Below are positions 25,977 to 34,585 of a stretch of 64,000 nt of DNA, piece by piece. The stretch covers positions 186,001 through 250,000 of the forward strand of contig NZ_JAFLQZ010000003.1 in assembly GCF_017313265.1 (NCBI RefSeq), given 5' to 3'. The stretch is from Hymenobacter telluris (GTDB taxonomy: Bacteria > Bacteroidota > Bacteroidia > Cytophagales > Hymenobacteraceae). The notes under the pieces are model-generated. The model was not told where the DNA came from and did no database searches. It saw only the letters and a program-made list of their open reading frames with translations. The position numbers and the translations under genes are program-made. How positions within the stretch are numbered: position 1 is the stretch's first letter; each line of letters opens with the position of its first letter.

Positions 25977-26007
25977 TTTGCCTTGATAAAAAGCCCTAGT
26001 ACATTTG
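25977..26007 (+). promoter_or_regulatory. Promoter of tRNA-Gln
   Basis: TTTG, 19 bases, TACATTTG, preceded by an A/T-rich stretch that could act as an UP-type element. Transcription should start near 26013, about 38 bases before the tRNA. Confidence 0.85.
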
Positions 26008-26050
26008 CACACCCAAACGGCACATCTACACCGATAACCGCTGGGGAAAT

Positions 26051-26123
26051 TGTCCGATGGTGTAACTGGCAACACGCTTGATTTTGATTCAAGAAAGTCC
26101 AGGTTCGAGCCCTGGTCGGACAA
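26051..26123 (+). tRNA. tRNA-Gln (anticodon TTG)
   Basis: A 73-base cloverleaf. The acceptor stem pairs TGTCCGA with TCGGACA, with discriminator A. The anticodon stem CTTGA/TCAAG encloses TTTTGAT, giving anticodon TTG for glutamine. The T-arm is CCAGG TTCGAGC CCTGG. The 3' CCA is not encoded and would be added after transcription. A promoter and a strong terminator flank it, so it is a single-gene unit. Confidence 0.95.
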
Positions 26124-26136
26124 CCGACTAAAGTAA

Positions 26137-26186
26137 GCGAAAGGCGCTGATTCTTCTTCCGAAGAGTTAGCGCCTTTCGCTTTTTT
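26137..26186 (+). terminator. Terminator of tRNA-Gln
   Basis: A 13- to 14-base stem (GCGAAAGGCGCT and its complement) with an inner small hairpin, followed by six T residues. Confidence 0.9.
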
Positions 26187-26249
26187 AGTTTTCGGCGTCC
26201 GCCCTCAGCAACGTGCCCCAGTTTGCTTCTTTCGTAGCTCCATCAGCGC

Positions 26250-26281
26250 AATTTTTAATTTTTAATTCTTAATTTTTAATT
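26250..26281. repeat. AATTTTT heptamer run before prs
   Basis: Four to five AATTTTT units with one AATTCTT variant, ending 6 bases before the prs ATG. Only one arm is present, but the unit contains AATT and can partly self-pair. Confidence 0.65.
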
Positions 26282-26287
26282 GTCTTC

Positions 26288-27217
26288 ATGGCACAGCAGG
26301 TAAAAATCTTCGCGGGCAACGCGTCTCATGATCTTGGTGAAAAAATAGCCGCCGCGTACGGCCAGCCCCTCGGCGACCTGAGCATTCAGCGCTTTGCCGA
26401 CACTGAGTTGGGCCCGAGTTTCAACGAAAGCGTGCGGGGCTGCGCGGTGTTCCTGATTCAAAGCACTACCCCACCCGCCGAAAACCTGATGGAGCTGATG
26501 CTGATGGTAGATGCGGCCAAACGGGCCTCGGCTTACAAGGTGAATATTGTAATGCCCTATATGGGTTATGCCCGCCAGGACCGCAAAGACAAGCCGCGTG
26601 TGAGCATCGGGGCCAAGGTGGTAGCCGATTTCATTCAGAGCGTGGGTACCGACCGGATGATGACCTGCGACCTGCACGCCGGCCAGATTCAGGGCTTCTT
26701 CGATATTCCGGTTGACCACCTCGACGGCGCCACCGTGACTGCTCCCTACATCAAGTCGCTGAACCTCGATGACCTGATCTTTGCCTCGCCCGACGTAGGC
26801 GGTGTAGTGCGGACCCGGGCTTTCGCCAAAAAGTTTGGAGCCGAGATTGTGGTCTGCGACAAAATGCGCCTGCGTGCCAATGAAATTGCGTCGATGCAGG
26901 TTATCGGCGACGTGACGGGCATGAACGTGGTGCTGGTAGACGACATTGTGGATACGGCCGGCACCATCTGCAAAGCAGCAGAGCTATTGATGGAGCGCGG
27001 CGCCAAATCGGTGCGGGCGGTAATTACGCACGGCCTGCTCAGCGGCCCGGCCCACGAGCGGATTCGTAATTCGGCCTTGGAAGAACTGGTGATTACCGAC
27101 ACGATTCCGCTGAAAGAAGAGAACCACAAAATCCGGGTGATTTCCGTGGCTAACCTGTTTGCCAGCGCCATCCGCAACGTGGTGACGCACGAGTCGATTA
27201 GCTCGTTGTTCGTGTAG
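26288..27217 (+). CDS. prs: Ribose-phosphate pyrophosphokinase
   Basis: Makes PRPP from ribose 5-phosphate and ATP for nucleotide, histidine and NAD synthesis. The PRPP-binding loop VVLVDDIVDTAGT lies at about residues 216-228 and the metal-binding CDLHAGQIQGFF near residue 128. At 309 residues it is full length. The start lies 6 bases after an AATTTTT heptamer run. A terminator shared with the convergent hydrolase gene follows. Confidence 0.97.
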   Translation: MAQQVKIFAGNASHDLGEKIAAAYGQPLGDLSIQRFADTELGPSFNESVRGCAVFLIQSTTPPAENLMELMLMVDAAKRASAYKVNIVMPYMGYARQDRKDKPRVSIGAKVVADFIQSVGTDRMMTCDLHAGQIQGFFDIPVDHLDGATVTAPYIKSLNLDDLIFASPDVGGVVRTRAFAKKFGAEIVVCDKMRLRANEIASMQVIGDVTGMNVVLVDDIVDTAGTICKAAELLMERGAKSVRAVITHGLLSGPAHERIRNSALEELVITDTIPLKEENHKIRVISVANLFASAIRNVVTHESISSLFV

Positions 27218-27230
27218 AACATAGCTTCAC

Positions 27231-27278
27231 AAAAGAAAAACGCCGCCCAACTGTAGAGTTGGGCGGCGCTTTTCTTTT
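27231..27278. terminator. Terminator between prs and the convergent hydrolase gene
   Basis: A near-perfect stem of about 20 base pairs around a four-base loop (AACGCCGCCCAACT side), A-rich before and T-rich after, fit for both directions. Confidence 0.9.
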
Positions 27279-27300
27279 GTGCTAGCTGGCACTACAGGAA

Positions 27301-29205
27301 TTATGGAATCTGCTGCTTGGTGCTGCTGGCAGGCAGCACTTCTACGTCAATGAAACTGTCGCCGTGCACGGTGTGAGTTGCCTGCTGGTAGTCGCTCTCG
27401 TTGGCCTTGTAGGGATTCTCCACGAATTTCTGGGGGTTGCGGGCTATGAACGGAAACCAGGTGCTCTGCACCTGCACCATGATGCGGTGCCCTTTCTTGA
27501 AGGTGTGCAGCACGTCCTGCAACCGGAAGTTTACGTCGGTTTTCTGGTTGGCCACCATAGCTTCGGGCTTCTCGAAGCTGTTGCGGAAACGAGCGGGCAT
27601 CACCTCGGAGCGTACCATCTGCTGGTAGTTGCTGAGGGTGATGTTCTTGTTGGGCATGTAGTCGTGGTTGGGCTCGTCGGGCGGATACACATCGATGAGC
27701 TTCACCACCCAATCGGCGTCGGTGCCGGAGGTAGCTACTTTGAGGTTGGCCATGATTTCGCCGCCGAGCGTTACGTCATCGGTCAGCACGTCGGTTTGAT
27801 ACACGAGCACATCGGGGCGGCGGCCGGCAAAGCGCTGGTCTTCGCTCATGTAGTTGTGCGGCGTGAAGCCCATGGTCGTGGTCAGGTCTTCGGTGTAGGG
27901 CACCGGCTTGAGCGGATCACTGATGAAGCTTTTGGTACCGGGCGTAGCGGCGGGCTGTTTGTCTAGCTTACCGTCGGCGCTCAGGTAGAACTTGAGGTGG
28001 GTGGCTTCGGTGGCGGGCCATTTCGGGAAGGTTTCCCACTGCTTTCTGCCAGTGTCGAACATATAGGCTTCGGGCAGGCCCGAGTTTTTGTCGCCATTGC
28101 CTTTCAGAAAGTGCGCGAAGAACTTCGCCTCGATGTTGCGCTGGTAGAACGTGGCAATACTGTCGCCGAAGTACACATTGCTGTGCAGGGTGTGGCCGGT
28201 TTCCCTGGACCAACGGCCGTGCCCAAAGGGGCCCATCACAATGGTATTGTAGGTGCCTGGGCTCTTCTTCTCGATGGTTTTGTAGATAGTGAGCGGGCCG
28301 CGGAGGTCTTCGGCATCAAACCAGCCACCAACGGTCATGACGGCGGGCTTTACACCGGAAGTATAATGCTCAGGCAAGCCGCGCTTCTGCCAAAACTCGT
28401 CGTAGCTAGGATGGTTGACGGTTTCCTGCCAGAAGAAATTGTTGGCGTAGTACTTATCGGCATTCTTGAGCGGGCCTAAGTCCAGCAGGAACTGGTAGCC
28501 GTCCTTGGTATTGGCTTTGATGTTTTGGGCGCTGTACCACGCTTTGCTGGTGGTATCCTGCTTCTGCACCCCAAACACCGGATACGTGAAGATGTACGAC
28601 TCCAGAAAGGCGCCATTGTGGTGGAAATCGTCGAAGAAGAAGTCGGATATTGGTGCCTGCGGGGAAGAGGCTTTCAAAGCTGGGTGGTCGGACAGGATGC
28701 CGGCGGCGGTGTAGAAGCCCGGGTAGGAAATGCCCCATTGCCCTACCCGACCGTTGTTGCTGGCCACCTTCTTGACCAGCCAGTCAATGGTATCGAAGGT
28801 ATCGGAGCCTTCGTCCACATCTTTCTTGCTTTTCTTTTTGTCGATTACCGGGGTCATGTTGGTCCAGGTGCCTTCACTCTTCCAGCGGCCGCGCACATCC
28901 TGATACACGAAAATGTAGCCTTCCTTCATCATAGTTTCCGAAGGGCCAAGGCGCGCGGGATACTTGCCGGGGCCGTAGGGGGCCACGCTGTAGCAGGTGC
29001 GCTGCATCATAATGGGGTACTTCTTGCCAGCCACATCTTTGGGCGTGTAGATGGCCGTGAACAGCTTCACCCCGTCGCGCATCGGGATGTATACTTCCTT
29101 TTTAGTGTAGTGTTCCTGCGCGTAGCTCGGCGCGGCAGGAGTTTGGGCGGCCAGCGGCCCCCAACAGAGGGTAAACAGCCAGAACAATGGCGTGAGTCTC
29201 TTCAT
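27301..29205 (-). CDS. CocE/NonD family hydrolase (X-Pro dipeptidyl-peptidase/alpha-amino acid ester hydrolase type)
   Basis: A 634-residue exported alpha/beta hydrolase. The signal peptide is MKRLTPLFWLFTLCWGPLAAQ. The catalytic domain has S160 in GQWGISYPGFYT, Asp in GGWFDAEDLRGP near residue 300 and His in GPFGHGRWSRE near residue 335. IPMRDGVKLFTAIYTP near residue 40 is the family opening. The C-terminal third is a jelly-roll (from about 430), with GHRIMVQVQSTWFP near the end. Relatives cleave cocaine esters, glutaryl-7-ACA, or peptides and ester antibiotics; the substrate is unknown here. Confidence 0.9.
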   Translation of the reverse strand: MKRLTPLFWLFTLCWGPLAAQTPAAPSYAQEHYTKKEVYIPMRDGVKLFTAIYTPKDVAGKKYPIMMQRTCYSVAPYGPGKYPARLGPSETMMKEGYIFVYQDVRGRWKSEGTWTNMTPVIDKKKSKKDVDEGSDTFDTIDWLVKKVASNNGRVGQWGISYPGFYTAAGILSDHPALKASSPQAPISDFFFDDFHHNGAFLESYIFTYPVFGVQKQDTTSKAWYSAQNIKANTKDGYQFLLDLGPLKNADKYYANNFFWQETVNHPSYDEFWQKRGLPEHYTSGVKPAVMTVGGWFDAEDLRGPLTIYKTIEKKSPGTYNTIVMGPFGHGRWSRETGHTLHSNVYFGDSIATFYQRNIEAKFFAHFLKGNGDKNSGLPEAYMFDTGRKQWETFPKWPATEATHLKFYLSADGKLDKQPAATPGTKSFISDPLKPVPYTEDLTTTMGFTPHNYMSEDQRFAGRRPDVLVYQTDVLTDDVTLGGEIMANLKVATSGTDADWVVKLIDVYPPDEPNHDYMPNKNITLSNYQQMVRSEVMPARFRNSFEKPEAMVANQKTDVNFRLQDVLHTFKKGHRIMVQVQSTWFPFIARNPQKFVENPYKANESDYQQATHTVHGDSFIDVEVLPASSTKQQIP

Positions 29206-29361
29206 AAGTGGAGGGAAAGCAAGTGTGGGATAGGAAGTGAGATGTAAATGGCGCTAGATGATAGCCAAAGAAAGCTTATTTAAAGACACTTCAATTGTAC
29301 CTCGGCGCTGCATCAACGCTTTAATAAGTTGCCAGGCATAGTAACTCTACTATTGATTGTC

Positions 29362-29369
29362 TATCTTTG
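29362..29369 (+). promoter_or_regulatory. -7 element before rplY
   Basis: TATCTTTG fits TAnnTTTG and lies 53 bases before the ATG; no -33 TTTG is seen at 19-21 bases. Confidence 0.5.
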
Positions 29370-29422
29370 CGGCCCGTTTGCCGCTTTGGCAAGCGGTTAC
29401 ATTTCTTCAAAAAACTTCTTTT

Positions 29423-29995
29423 ATGAAAAGCCTCGAGATTGTAGGGTTTAAAAGAGCGAATCTCGGTAAGAAGGATTCCAAGGCGGTTCGCCTTGAGTCG
29501 TACGTGCCGTGCGTATTGTACGGTGGCGCTGAGCAGGTGCACTTTACGGCCCCCGCTATCCTCTTCCGCGAATTGCTGTACACCCCCGAAGTTCACATCG
29601 TGGACCTGAACGTGGAGGGTACGCACTACCGCGCTATTGTGCAGGATGCGCAGTTCCACCCCGTAAACGAAATGCTGCTGCACGTTGACTTCCTGGAGCT
29701 GGCTGACGGCAAAGAAGTGAAAATGGATGTGCCCGTGAAGTACGTAGGCGTTTCGCCGGGCGTACTGGCTGGTGGCAAGCTGGTGAGCAAGCTGCGTAAG
29801 CTGAAGGTGAAAGCTACTCCCGAAAACCTGCCCGACTTCGTGGAAGTTGACATTTCGGACCTCGGCCTCGGCAAATCCATCAAAGTGAGCAAGGTGGAAG
29901 AGAAAGGCTTTACCATCCTGACCAACGCGCAGGCTCCCATTGCTACCGTGGCCATCCCACGTGCACTGAAAGGCCAGATGCAGGGCGACAAGTAA
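29423..29995 (+). CDS. rplY: 50S ribosomal protein L25/general stress protein Ctc
   Basis: Binds 5S rRNA. At 190 residues it has the long CTC form: an N-terminal L25 domain (to about residue 90, ending HVDFLEL) and a C-terminal TL5-type beta domain (VPVKYVGVSPGVLAGGKLV onward). ATG at 29423 begins MKSLEIVGFKR; the frame is open upstream but lacks family likeness. It pairs with pth downstream, a common arrangement, but a terminator-like hairpin separates them. Confidence 0.95.
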   Translation: MKSLEIVGFKRANLGKKDSKAVRLESYVPCVLYGGAEQVHFTAPAILFRELLYTPEVHIVDLNVEGTHYRAIVQDAQFHPVNEMLLHVDFLELADGKEVKMDVPVKYVGVSPGVLAGGKLVSKLRKLKVKATPENLPDFVEVDISDLGLGKSIKVSKVEEKGFTILTNAQAPIATVAIPRALKGQMQGDK

Positions 29996-30023
29996 GCTTC
30001 CTAGCTGCTTGTTGCATTGAATG

Positions 30024-30057
30024 GAAATCCTGTTTTGCTTTGGCAAGACAGGATTTC
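30024..30057 (+). terminator. Hairpin between rplY and pth
   Basis: A 15-base stem with 14 pairs (GAAATCCTGTTTTGC against its near complement), a four-base loop and a short T-rich tail. It could end or attenuate the rplY transcript before pth. Confidence 0.75.
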
Positions 30058-30085
30058 TTATTTCACCTTCCTCGTCAGACAACCT

Positions 30086-30649
30086 ATGAAATACCTGGTT
30101 CTCGCCCTCGGCAACATTGGGCCGGAATACGCCGACACCCGCCACAACATTGGGTTTATGGTAGCCGATTTTCTGGCCGCCAAGCACGACGCCCGATTCG
30201 AGTTGGGCCGCCACGCCTTCACCACCGAAATCAAGCACAAAGGCAAAACCTTCGTGCTGGTGAAACCCACCACCTACATGAACCTGAGCGGCAAGGCGGC
30301 GGCGCATTACCTGAGCAGCCTCAAGCTGGAAAAGGAAAGCATGGTAGTAGTAACCGACGATTTGGCCCTGCCCTACGGCAAGCTGCGCCTGAAAGGCAAA
30401 GGCTCAGCCGGCGGGCACAACGGCCTGAAAAGCATTCAGGAGTCCATTGGCAGCGACGAGTACGCCCGCCTGCGCTTCGGCGTGGACGCCAACTTCTCGA
30501 AAGGCCGGCAAGTGGATTACGTGCTGGAACAGTTTTCTGCTGATGAGCGGATCGACCTATCCACCCACATCGCAAAAGCCGCCGACGCCATCCTGAGCTT
30601 CGGCACGATTGGGCTGGAGCGCACAATGAATGTGGTGAACACGAAGTAG
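30086..30649 (+). CDS. pth: Peptidyl-tRNA hydrolase
   Basis: Releases tRNA from peptidyl-tRNA that has dropped off ribosomes. The catalytic H20 is in DTRHNIGFMV, N10 in LALGNIGPEY, and D93-D94 in VVTDDLALPYGK with GSAGGHNGLKSI after it. At 187 residues from ATG 30086 it is full length; the frame opens 23 codons earlier inside the preceding hairpin. It follows rplY. Confidence 0.96.
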   Translation: MKYLVLALGNIGPEYADTRHNIGFMVADFLAAKHDARFELGRHAFTTEIKHKGKTFVLVKPTTYMNLSGKAAAHYLSSLKLEKESMVVVTDDLALPYGKLRLKGKGSAGGHNGLKSIQESIGSDEYARLRFGVDANFSKGRQVDYVLEQFSADERIDLSTHIAKAADAILSFGTIGLERTMNVVNTK

Positions 30650-30686
30650 CTCATACTACCCCTGCACTTGGGCACGTTTGGAGAGT

Positions 30687-31124
30687 ATGGCAACTAAGCT
30701 TTATTCTTTATTTACTGTTTTCGCGACTTCACTACCAAGCCTAGCACTGGCACAGACGCCTGCCGCTACGGCCAAAGTTGTAATGTATCGACCGTTCAAG
30801 CTCTTTGGCTGGGGAGTCAACTACGGTATCTACCACGAAGGGCAGGGAGTATGTGGGCTGAGCAACCGCCGCTACTTGGTCATGACTGTGCCGACTGGCT
30901 CCGTCGTTCTTCGCTCCCACATTATGGGGCTCGGATTTGTAAAAGAAGAGCGACTTATACGCTTTCAAGCCCAAGCAGGAGAAACTTACTTTATACAAAC
31001 GAATCCCAGATATTGGTCGGGCGCTCTGGATATGGCAATCGTACCCGCAGAATATGCCAAGGGTCGCCTGCAACGGATTCCTAAACCCGACCATTGCTCG
31101 GAGCCATTCAGTTTCAATCAATAA
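30687..31124 (+). CDS. Exported DUF2846-like protein
   Basis: A 145-residue protein with a signal peptide (cut after LALAQ near residue 23) and a small beta-rich domain. The pattern VVMYRPFKLFGWGVNYGIY, a GLSNRRYLVMTVPTGSVVL segment and FQAQAGETYFIQ resembles DUF2846 proteins, which are small envelope or lipoprotein domains of unknown role. No lipobox is seen. ATG at 30687 is chosen over an in-frame TTG three codons earlier. It shares a terminator with metG. Confidence 0.7.
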   Translation: MATKLYSLFTVFATSLPSLALAQTPAATAKVVMYRPFKLFGWGVNYGIYHEGQGVCGLSNRRYLVMTVPTGSVVLRSHIMGLGFVKEERLIRFQAQAGETYFIQTNPRYWSGALDMAIVPAEYAKGRLQRIPKPDHCSEPFSFNQ

Positions 31125-31126
31125 CT

Positions 31127-31163
31127 AAAAAGCGCCGCCCCTAAAAGCAGGGACGGCGCTTTT
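31127..31163. terminator. Terminator between the DUF2846 gene and metG
   Basis: An 11-base stem (AAAAAGCGCCG and its near complement), extended inside by CCCT/AGGG, with A-run and T-run flanks on opposite sides; it suits both convergent genes. Confidence 0.88.
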
Positions 31164-31181
31164 CATTGGTCCGTTGGATAC

Positions 31182-33227
31182 TTACGCCACGCCCGAGCCG
31201 GGTACTACGGCGTGGCCGGGCTGCATCAGGGCCAGGGAGCCATCGGCGTTTTCGGCCATCAGGAGCATGCCTTGGCTTTGGATGCCTTTGATTTCGCGCG
31301 GGGCGAGGTTGAGCAGCACCTGCACCTGCTGACCAATCAGGGCTTCAGGAATGAAGTGTTCGGCAATGCCGCTTACGATGGTGCGGGGCTCGGCAAGGCC
31401 CACATCTACGCTTAGCTTGAGCAGCTTCTTGGTTTTGGCCACTTTCTCGGCGGCTACCACCGTGCCCACGCGCAAATCAAGCCGCTGAAACTCTTCGAAG
31501 CTGATGTCATCTTTGGGTGGCGCGGCTTTGGCGTTGGCTAGCTCGTTGGCCTTTTTAGTGTCGAGCAGTTTTTGCACCTGGGCTTCCACGGTGGCATCTT
31601 CAATCTTGTCGAAGAGCAAAGCAGCTTCTTTGATTTGATGGCCTGCTGGCAGCGCATCGGGGCGGCCGGCTTGCTGCCAGGTGCCCTTTTCCGTGTTCAG
31701 CATCTCCCCTAGTCGGCTGGCGGCAGTAGGCAGGAACGGTTCGAGCAGCGTAACCAAGCTGGCCGCTAGTTGCAATGCCACATGCAGCACGGTAGCAGTG
31801 CGGGCTTCATCGGTTTTGATCAGCTTCCAGGGTTCCGTATCGGCCAGATACTTGTTGCCGAGGCGCGTCAGGTTCATCAGTTCGTTCAGGGCGTCGCGGA
31901 ACCGATAGTTCTCAATCAACTCACCTACGCGCTTCGGAAACTCACTTAGTTGCCGCAGCACTTCTTCGTCTTCGGGAGTAAAGCCAGCAGAGACGGGCAC
32001 TTTACCGCCAAAGAATTTGTGCGTGAGCACCAACGCGCGGTTCACGAAATTGCCGAGGTTGGCAACCAGTTCGTTGTTGTTGCGAGCCTGGAAATCCTTC
32101 CAGGTGAAGTCGTTGTCTTTGGTTTCGGGGGCGTTGGCGCAGAGCACGTAGCGCAGCACGTCGGCTTTGCCGGGGAAATCCTGGAGGTACTCGTGCAGCC
32201 ATACCGCCCAGTTGCGGCTGGTGCTTATTTTGTCGCCTTCCAGGTTCAGGAACTCGTTGGCGGGCACATTATCGGGCAGGATATAGTCGCCGTGGGCCTT
32301 GAGCATCGTGGGGAAGATGATGCAATGGAACACGATGTTGTCCTTGCCGATAAAGTGCACCAGTTTGGTACCGGCGTCTTTCCAGTAGGTTTCCCAAGTG
32401 TCGGGCAGCAGGTCTTTGGTGGCCGAAATGTAGCCGATGGGCGCATCGAACCACACGTAGAGCACCTTGCCTTCGGCCCCGGCTACCGGCACGGGCACGC
32501 CCCAATCCAGGTCGCGGGTTACGGCGCGGGGATGCAGCCCTTGGTCGATCCAGGATTTGCACTGGCCGTACACGTTGGTTTTCCAGTCCTGCTTGTGGCC
32601 TTCCACAATCCACTCGCGCAGCCAGGGTTCGTACTGGTCGAGGGGCAGGTACCAGTGCTTGGTTTCGCGCAGCACCGGCTGATTGCCGCTGAGCATGGAG
32701 TGCGGGTTAATCAATTCGGTGGGACTGAGCGAGGAGCCGCACCGCTCACACTGGTCGCCGTAGGCGTTTTCGTTGCCGCAGTTTGGGCAGGTGCCTACAA
32801 TGTAGCGGTCGGCCAGAAACTGGTCGGCTTTCTCATCGTAGTACTGCTGCGACACCTGCTCGACGAACTTGCCTTCCTCGTAGAGCTTCCTGAAAAAGCC
32901 GCTGGCTACTTCGGCGTGGGTTTTAGAGGAAGTGCGCGAGTAAATATCGAATGACACGCCGAAATCCTGAAACGAGTCGCGGATGATGGCGTGGTACTTA
33001 TCTACCACTTGCTGCGGCGTAACGCCTTCTTTCTGCGCCCGGATGGTGATGGGTACGCCGTGCTCGTCGGAGCCGCAAATAAACTTCACGTCGCGGCCGG
33101 CGGCGCGCAGATAGCGCACGTAGATATCGGCCGGTAAGTACACGCCCGCCAGGTGGCCAATGTGCACCGGCCCGTTGGCGTAGGGCAGCGCCGCCGTGAC
33201 GGTATAGCGTTGAGGATCAGGTTGCAT
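31182..33227 (-). CDS. metG: Methionine-tRNA ligase
   Basis: Charges tRNA-Met. The class I signature HIGH is at residues 22-25 ([14 protein letters not shown]), a zinc knuckle [18 protein letters not shown] lies near residue 143, and the KMSKS loop reads KISTS near residue 335. A C-terminal EMAP-type tRNA-binding domain fills about residues 570-681 ([20 protein letters not shown]). At 681 residues it has the long form. Confidence 0.97.
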   Translation of the reverse strand: MQPDPQRYTVTAALPYANGPVHIGHLAGVYLPADIYVRYLRAAGRDVKFICGSDEHGVPITIRAQKEGVTPQQVVDKYHAIIRDSFQDFGVSFDIYSRTSSKTHAEVASGFFRKLYEEGKFVEQVSQQYYDEKADQFLADRYIVGTCPNCGNENAYGDQCERCGSSLSPTELINPHSMLSGNQPVLRETKHWYLPLDQYEPWLREWIVEGHKQDWKTNVYGQCKSWIDQGLHPRAVTRDLDWGVPVPVAGAEGKVLYVWFDAPIGYISATKDLLPDTWETYWKDAGTKLVHFIGKDNIVFHCIIFPTMLKAHGDYILPDNVPANEFLNLEGDKISTSRNWAVWLHEYLQDFPGKADVLRYVLCANAPETKDNDFTWKDFQARNNNELVANLGNFVNRALVLTHKFFGGKVPVSAGFTPEDEEVLRQLSEFPKRVGELIENYRFRDALNELMNLTRLGNKYLADTEPWKLIKTDEARTATVLHVALQLAASLVTLLEPFLPTAASRLGEMLNTEKGTWQQAGRPDALPAGHQIKEAALLFDKIEDATVEAQVQKLLDTKKANELANAKAAPPKDDISFEEFQRLDLRVGTVVAAEKVAKTKKLLKLSVDVGLAEPRTIVSGIAEHFIPEALIGQQVQVLLNLAPREIKGIQSQGMLLMAENADGSLALMQPGHAVVPGSGVA

Positions 33228-33345
33228 TTAGAAAAGAGAAGAAAGAAAACAGAGAATCAGAAAGGAAACCAGCCGAAATCAGAAAAGCGGCTGGTAAGCG
33301 TAAAGGGCACTGTACACAACAATAAAAGCCGCCCAGAATTTCTTC

Positions 33346-33353
33346 TATATTTG
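33346..33353 (+). promoter_or_regulatory. -7 element before the histone H1-like gene
   Basis: TATATTTG fits TAnnTTTG, 57 bases before the ATG; no convincing -33 box. Confidence 0.45.
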
Positions 33354-33410
33354 AGCAGCTCGACTGTTAATTGCGTCTTCCCAAGAAAACCTCACTCACA
33401 CTTGCTACTA

Positions 33411-34049
33411 ATGAAAAAGTCTGAACAAGAACAGCCGGAGAAAAAGGCCAAAAAAGTTTCTGCCAAGAAAACTCCCGAAGAGAAAGCGCAGCGGAAAGCA
33501 GAAAAAGCGGCGACTAAAGCCACAGATGCTATTTCAGACTCTAGTACTGGCAAGAAGGCTAATCAAAAGAAAGCGTTGAAGCTGGCAGCCAAGCAATTGC
33601 AAAAGGAACTGGACCAGCGCATGAGTGAAGTGGTGAAGCGCATCCGCAAAGAAACAAAAGACAAACTGAAAGCAGTGGTGAAAGAAGCCACGCAGCGCCT
33701 CGACGTAGATACGGCGCAGTTGTTTGAGCAAGCGCTTCACTCCATTGTGCAGCACCGCGACAATGGCACTCCCGCCGCTTCCGACAGCATTGCTGCTACT
33801 CCAACTAGCGTTGCCTCTACCAAAGCAAAGCCTAGCACACAGCCCAAAGCTGCCACCCTCAGCAACAATGGCCGGGCTTCAAAAACCAGCTCTGCTACCA
33901 AGGCAGCTGCACCTGCTGCAAAGCCAGCCGCCACTGCCCCTGCTCGGCGCAGCCGCCCCAGCCGTGCTAAAGTAGCACCCAAGCCAGTTGCCGCCGCCAA
34001 CCTCGACACGGCTACCGATAACCCAGCTACTGCCACCGACTCGCAATAA
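33411..34049 (+). CDS. Lys/Ala-rich histone H1-like protein
   Basis: A 212-residue protein in three parts: a highly basic N-terminal stretch (about 1-45, KKAKKVSAKK and similar), a predicted coiled coil (about 45-115, LKLAAKQLQKELDQRMSEVV and on), and a disordered Ala/Thr/Lys/Pro tail ending in RRSRPSRAKVAPKPVAAA. It resembles bacterial H1-like nucleoid proteins in composition, but I see no sequence signature that proves DNA binding. ATG at 33411 is chosen; the frame runs 86 codons further up through non-coding DNA and the metG start. Function is inferred from composition only. Confidence 0.7.
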   Translation: MKKSEQEQPEKKAKKVSAKKTPEEKAQRKAEKAATKATDAISDSSTGKKANQKKALKLAAKQLQKELDQRMSEVVKRIRKETKDKLKAVVKEATQRLDVDTAQLFEQALHSIVQHRDNGTPAASDSIAATPTSVASTKAKPSTQPKAATLSNNGRASKTSSATKAAAPAAKPAATAPARRSRPSRAKVAPKPVAAANLDTATDNPATATDSQ

Positions 34050-34080
34050 TTTGCCGGTAAGTGTCGGACAGACAGTATAA

Positions 34081-34125
34081 CTCAACGGCCCGTTGCTTTC
34101 CAAGTGAAAGCAACGGGCCGTTGAG
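34081..34125. terminator. Bidirectional terminator with a 20-base perfect stem
   Basis: CTCAACGGCCCGTTGCTTTC pairs perfectly with its complement at 34106-34125 around a five-base loop. It lies between the convergent histone-like and lipoprotein genes. Confidence 0.85.
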
Positions 34126-34144
34126 CGTTTCGGGCTGATTGGAG

Positions 34145-34498
34145 CTAAGGCCGCCGGATTGTATCAGTGGGGGCGCCATTGAGGCGGCGCAGGCGCGTTT
34201 CGTTGGTGGTAGTATTGGCGTCGTTGGTGTTCAGGCTTTCGGGACGCTTGCGCGAGTTGATGCCGCTGGCCTGCTCACCGAGCCGGACGCGGCCGGGTGT
34301 AGCATCGGGTACCGAGCCGCCGTAGCCAGCGCCGCTGTTGTACGCAGCCTGCCGTTCGGCATCGGTGGTAATCTGGCTCGGCACGCGCGGGCGGTCCACT
34401 TCGGCGGCACTTTCCTGCGTGGTAAAGCAGGCAGTGGTGAGGTTGCAAACGCCCAACAGGAGCGCAATTGTAAACAGGCGGTAGAAAACGTTTTTCAT
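34145..34498 (-). CDS. Small predicted lipoprotein
   Basis: A 117-residue protein with a signal peptide ending in the lipobox LTTAC (C24). The rest is polar and probably disordered, rich in Thr, Asn, Arg and Gly, with no family I recognise. Length and position fit a real gene: it has its own convergent terminator and a clean signal peptide. The role is unknown. Confidence 0.6.
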   Translation of the reverse strand: MKNVFYRLFTIALLLGVCNLTTACFTTQESAAEVDRPRVPSQITTDAERQAAYNSGAGYGGSVPDATPGRVRLGEQASGINSRKRPESLNTNDANTTTNETRLRRLNGAPTDTIRRP

Positions 34499-34510
34499 CG
34501 GTTGAACAAT

Positions 34511-34539
34511 AAAGCCGCCCCAACGATTGGAGCGGCTTT
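34511..34539 (-). terminator. Terminator of the DUF3050 gene
   Basis: An 8-base outer stem (AAAGCCGC) with an inner CCAA/TTGG pair and a short loop, 47 bases after the DUF3050 stop on the minus strand. Confidence 0.8.
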
Positions 34540-34585
34540 CCTACAACGCATCAGCCCCCTGTGGGGTTGGCTTACCGATTGGTAT

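Noticed and set aside
25908..26123. A 71-codon minus-strand frame over tRNA-Gln
   Set aside because: It is the reverse of the tRNA and its promoter; a common false call at tRNA genes.
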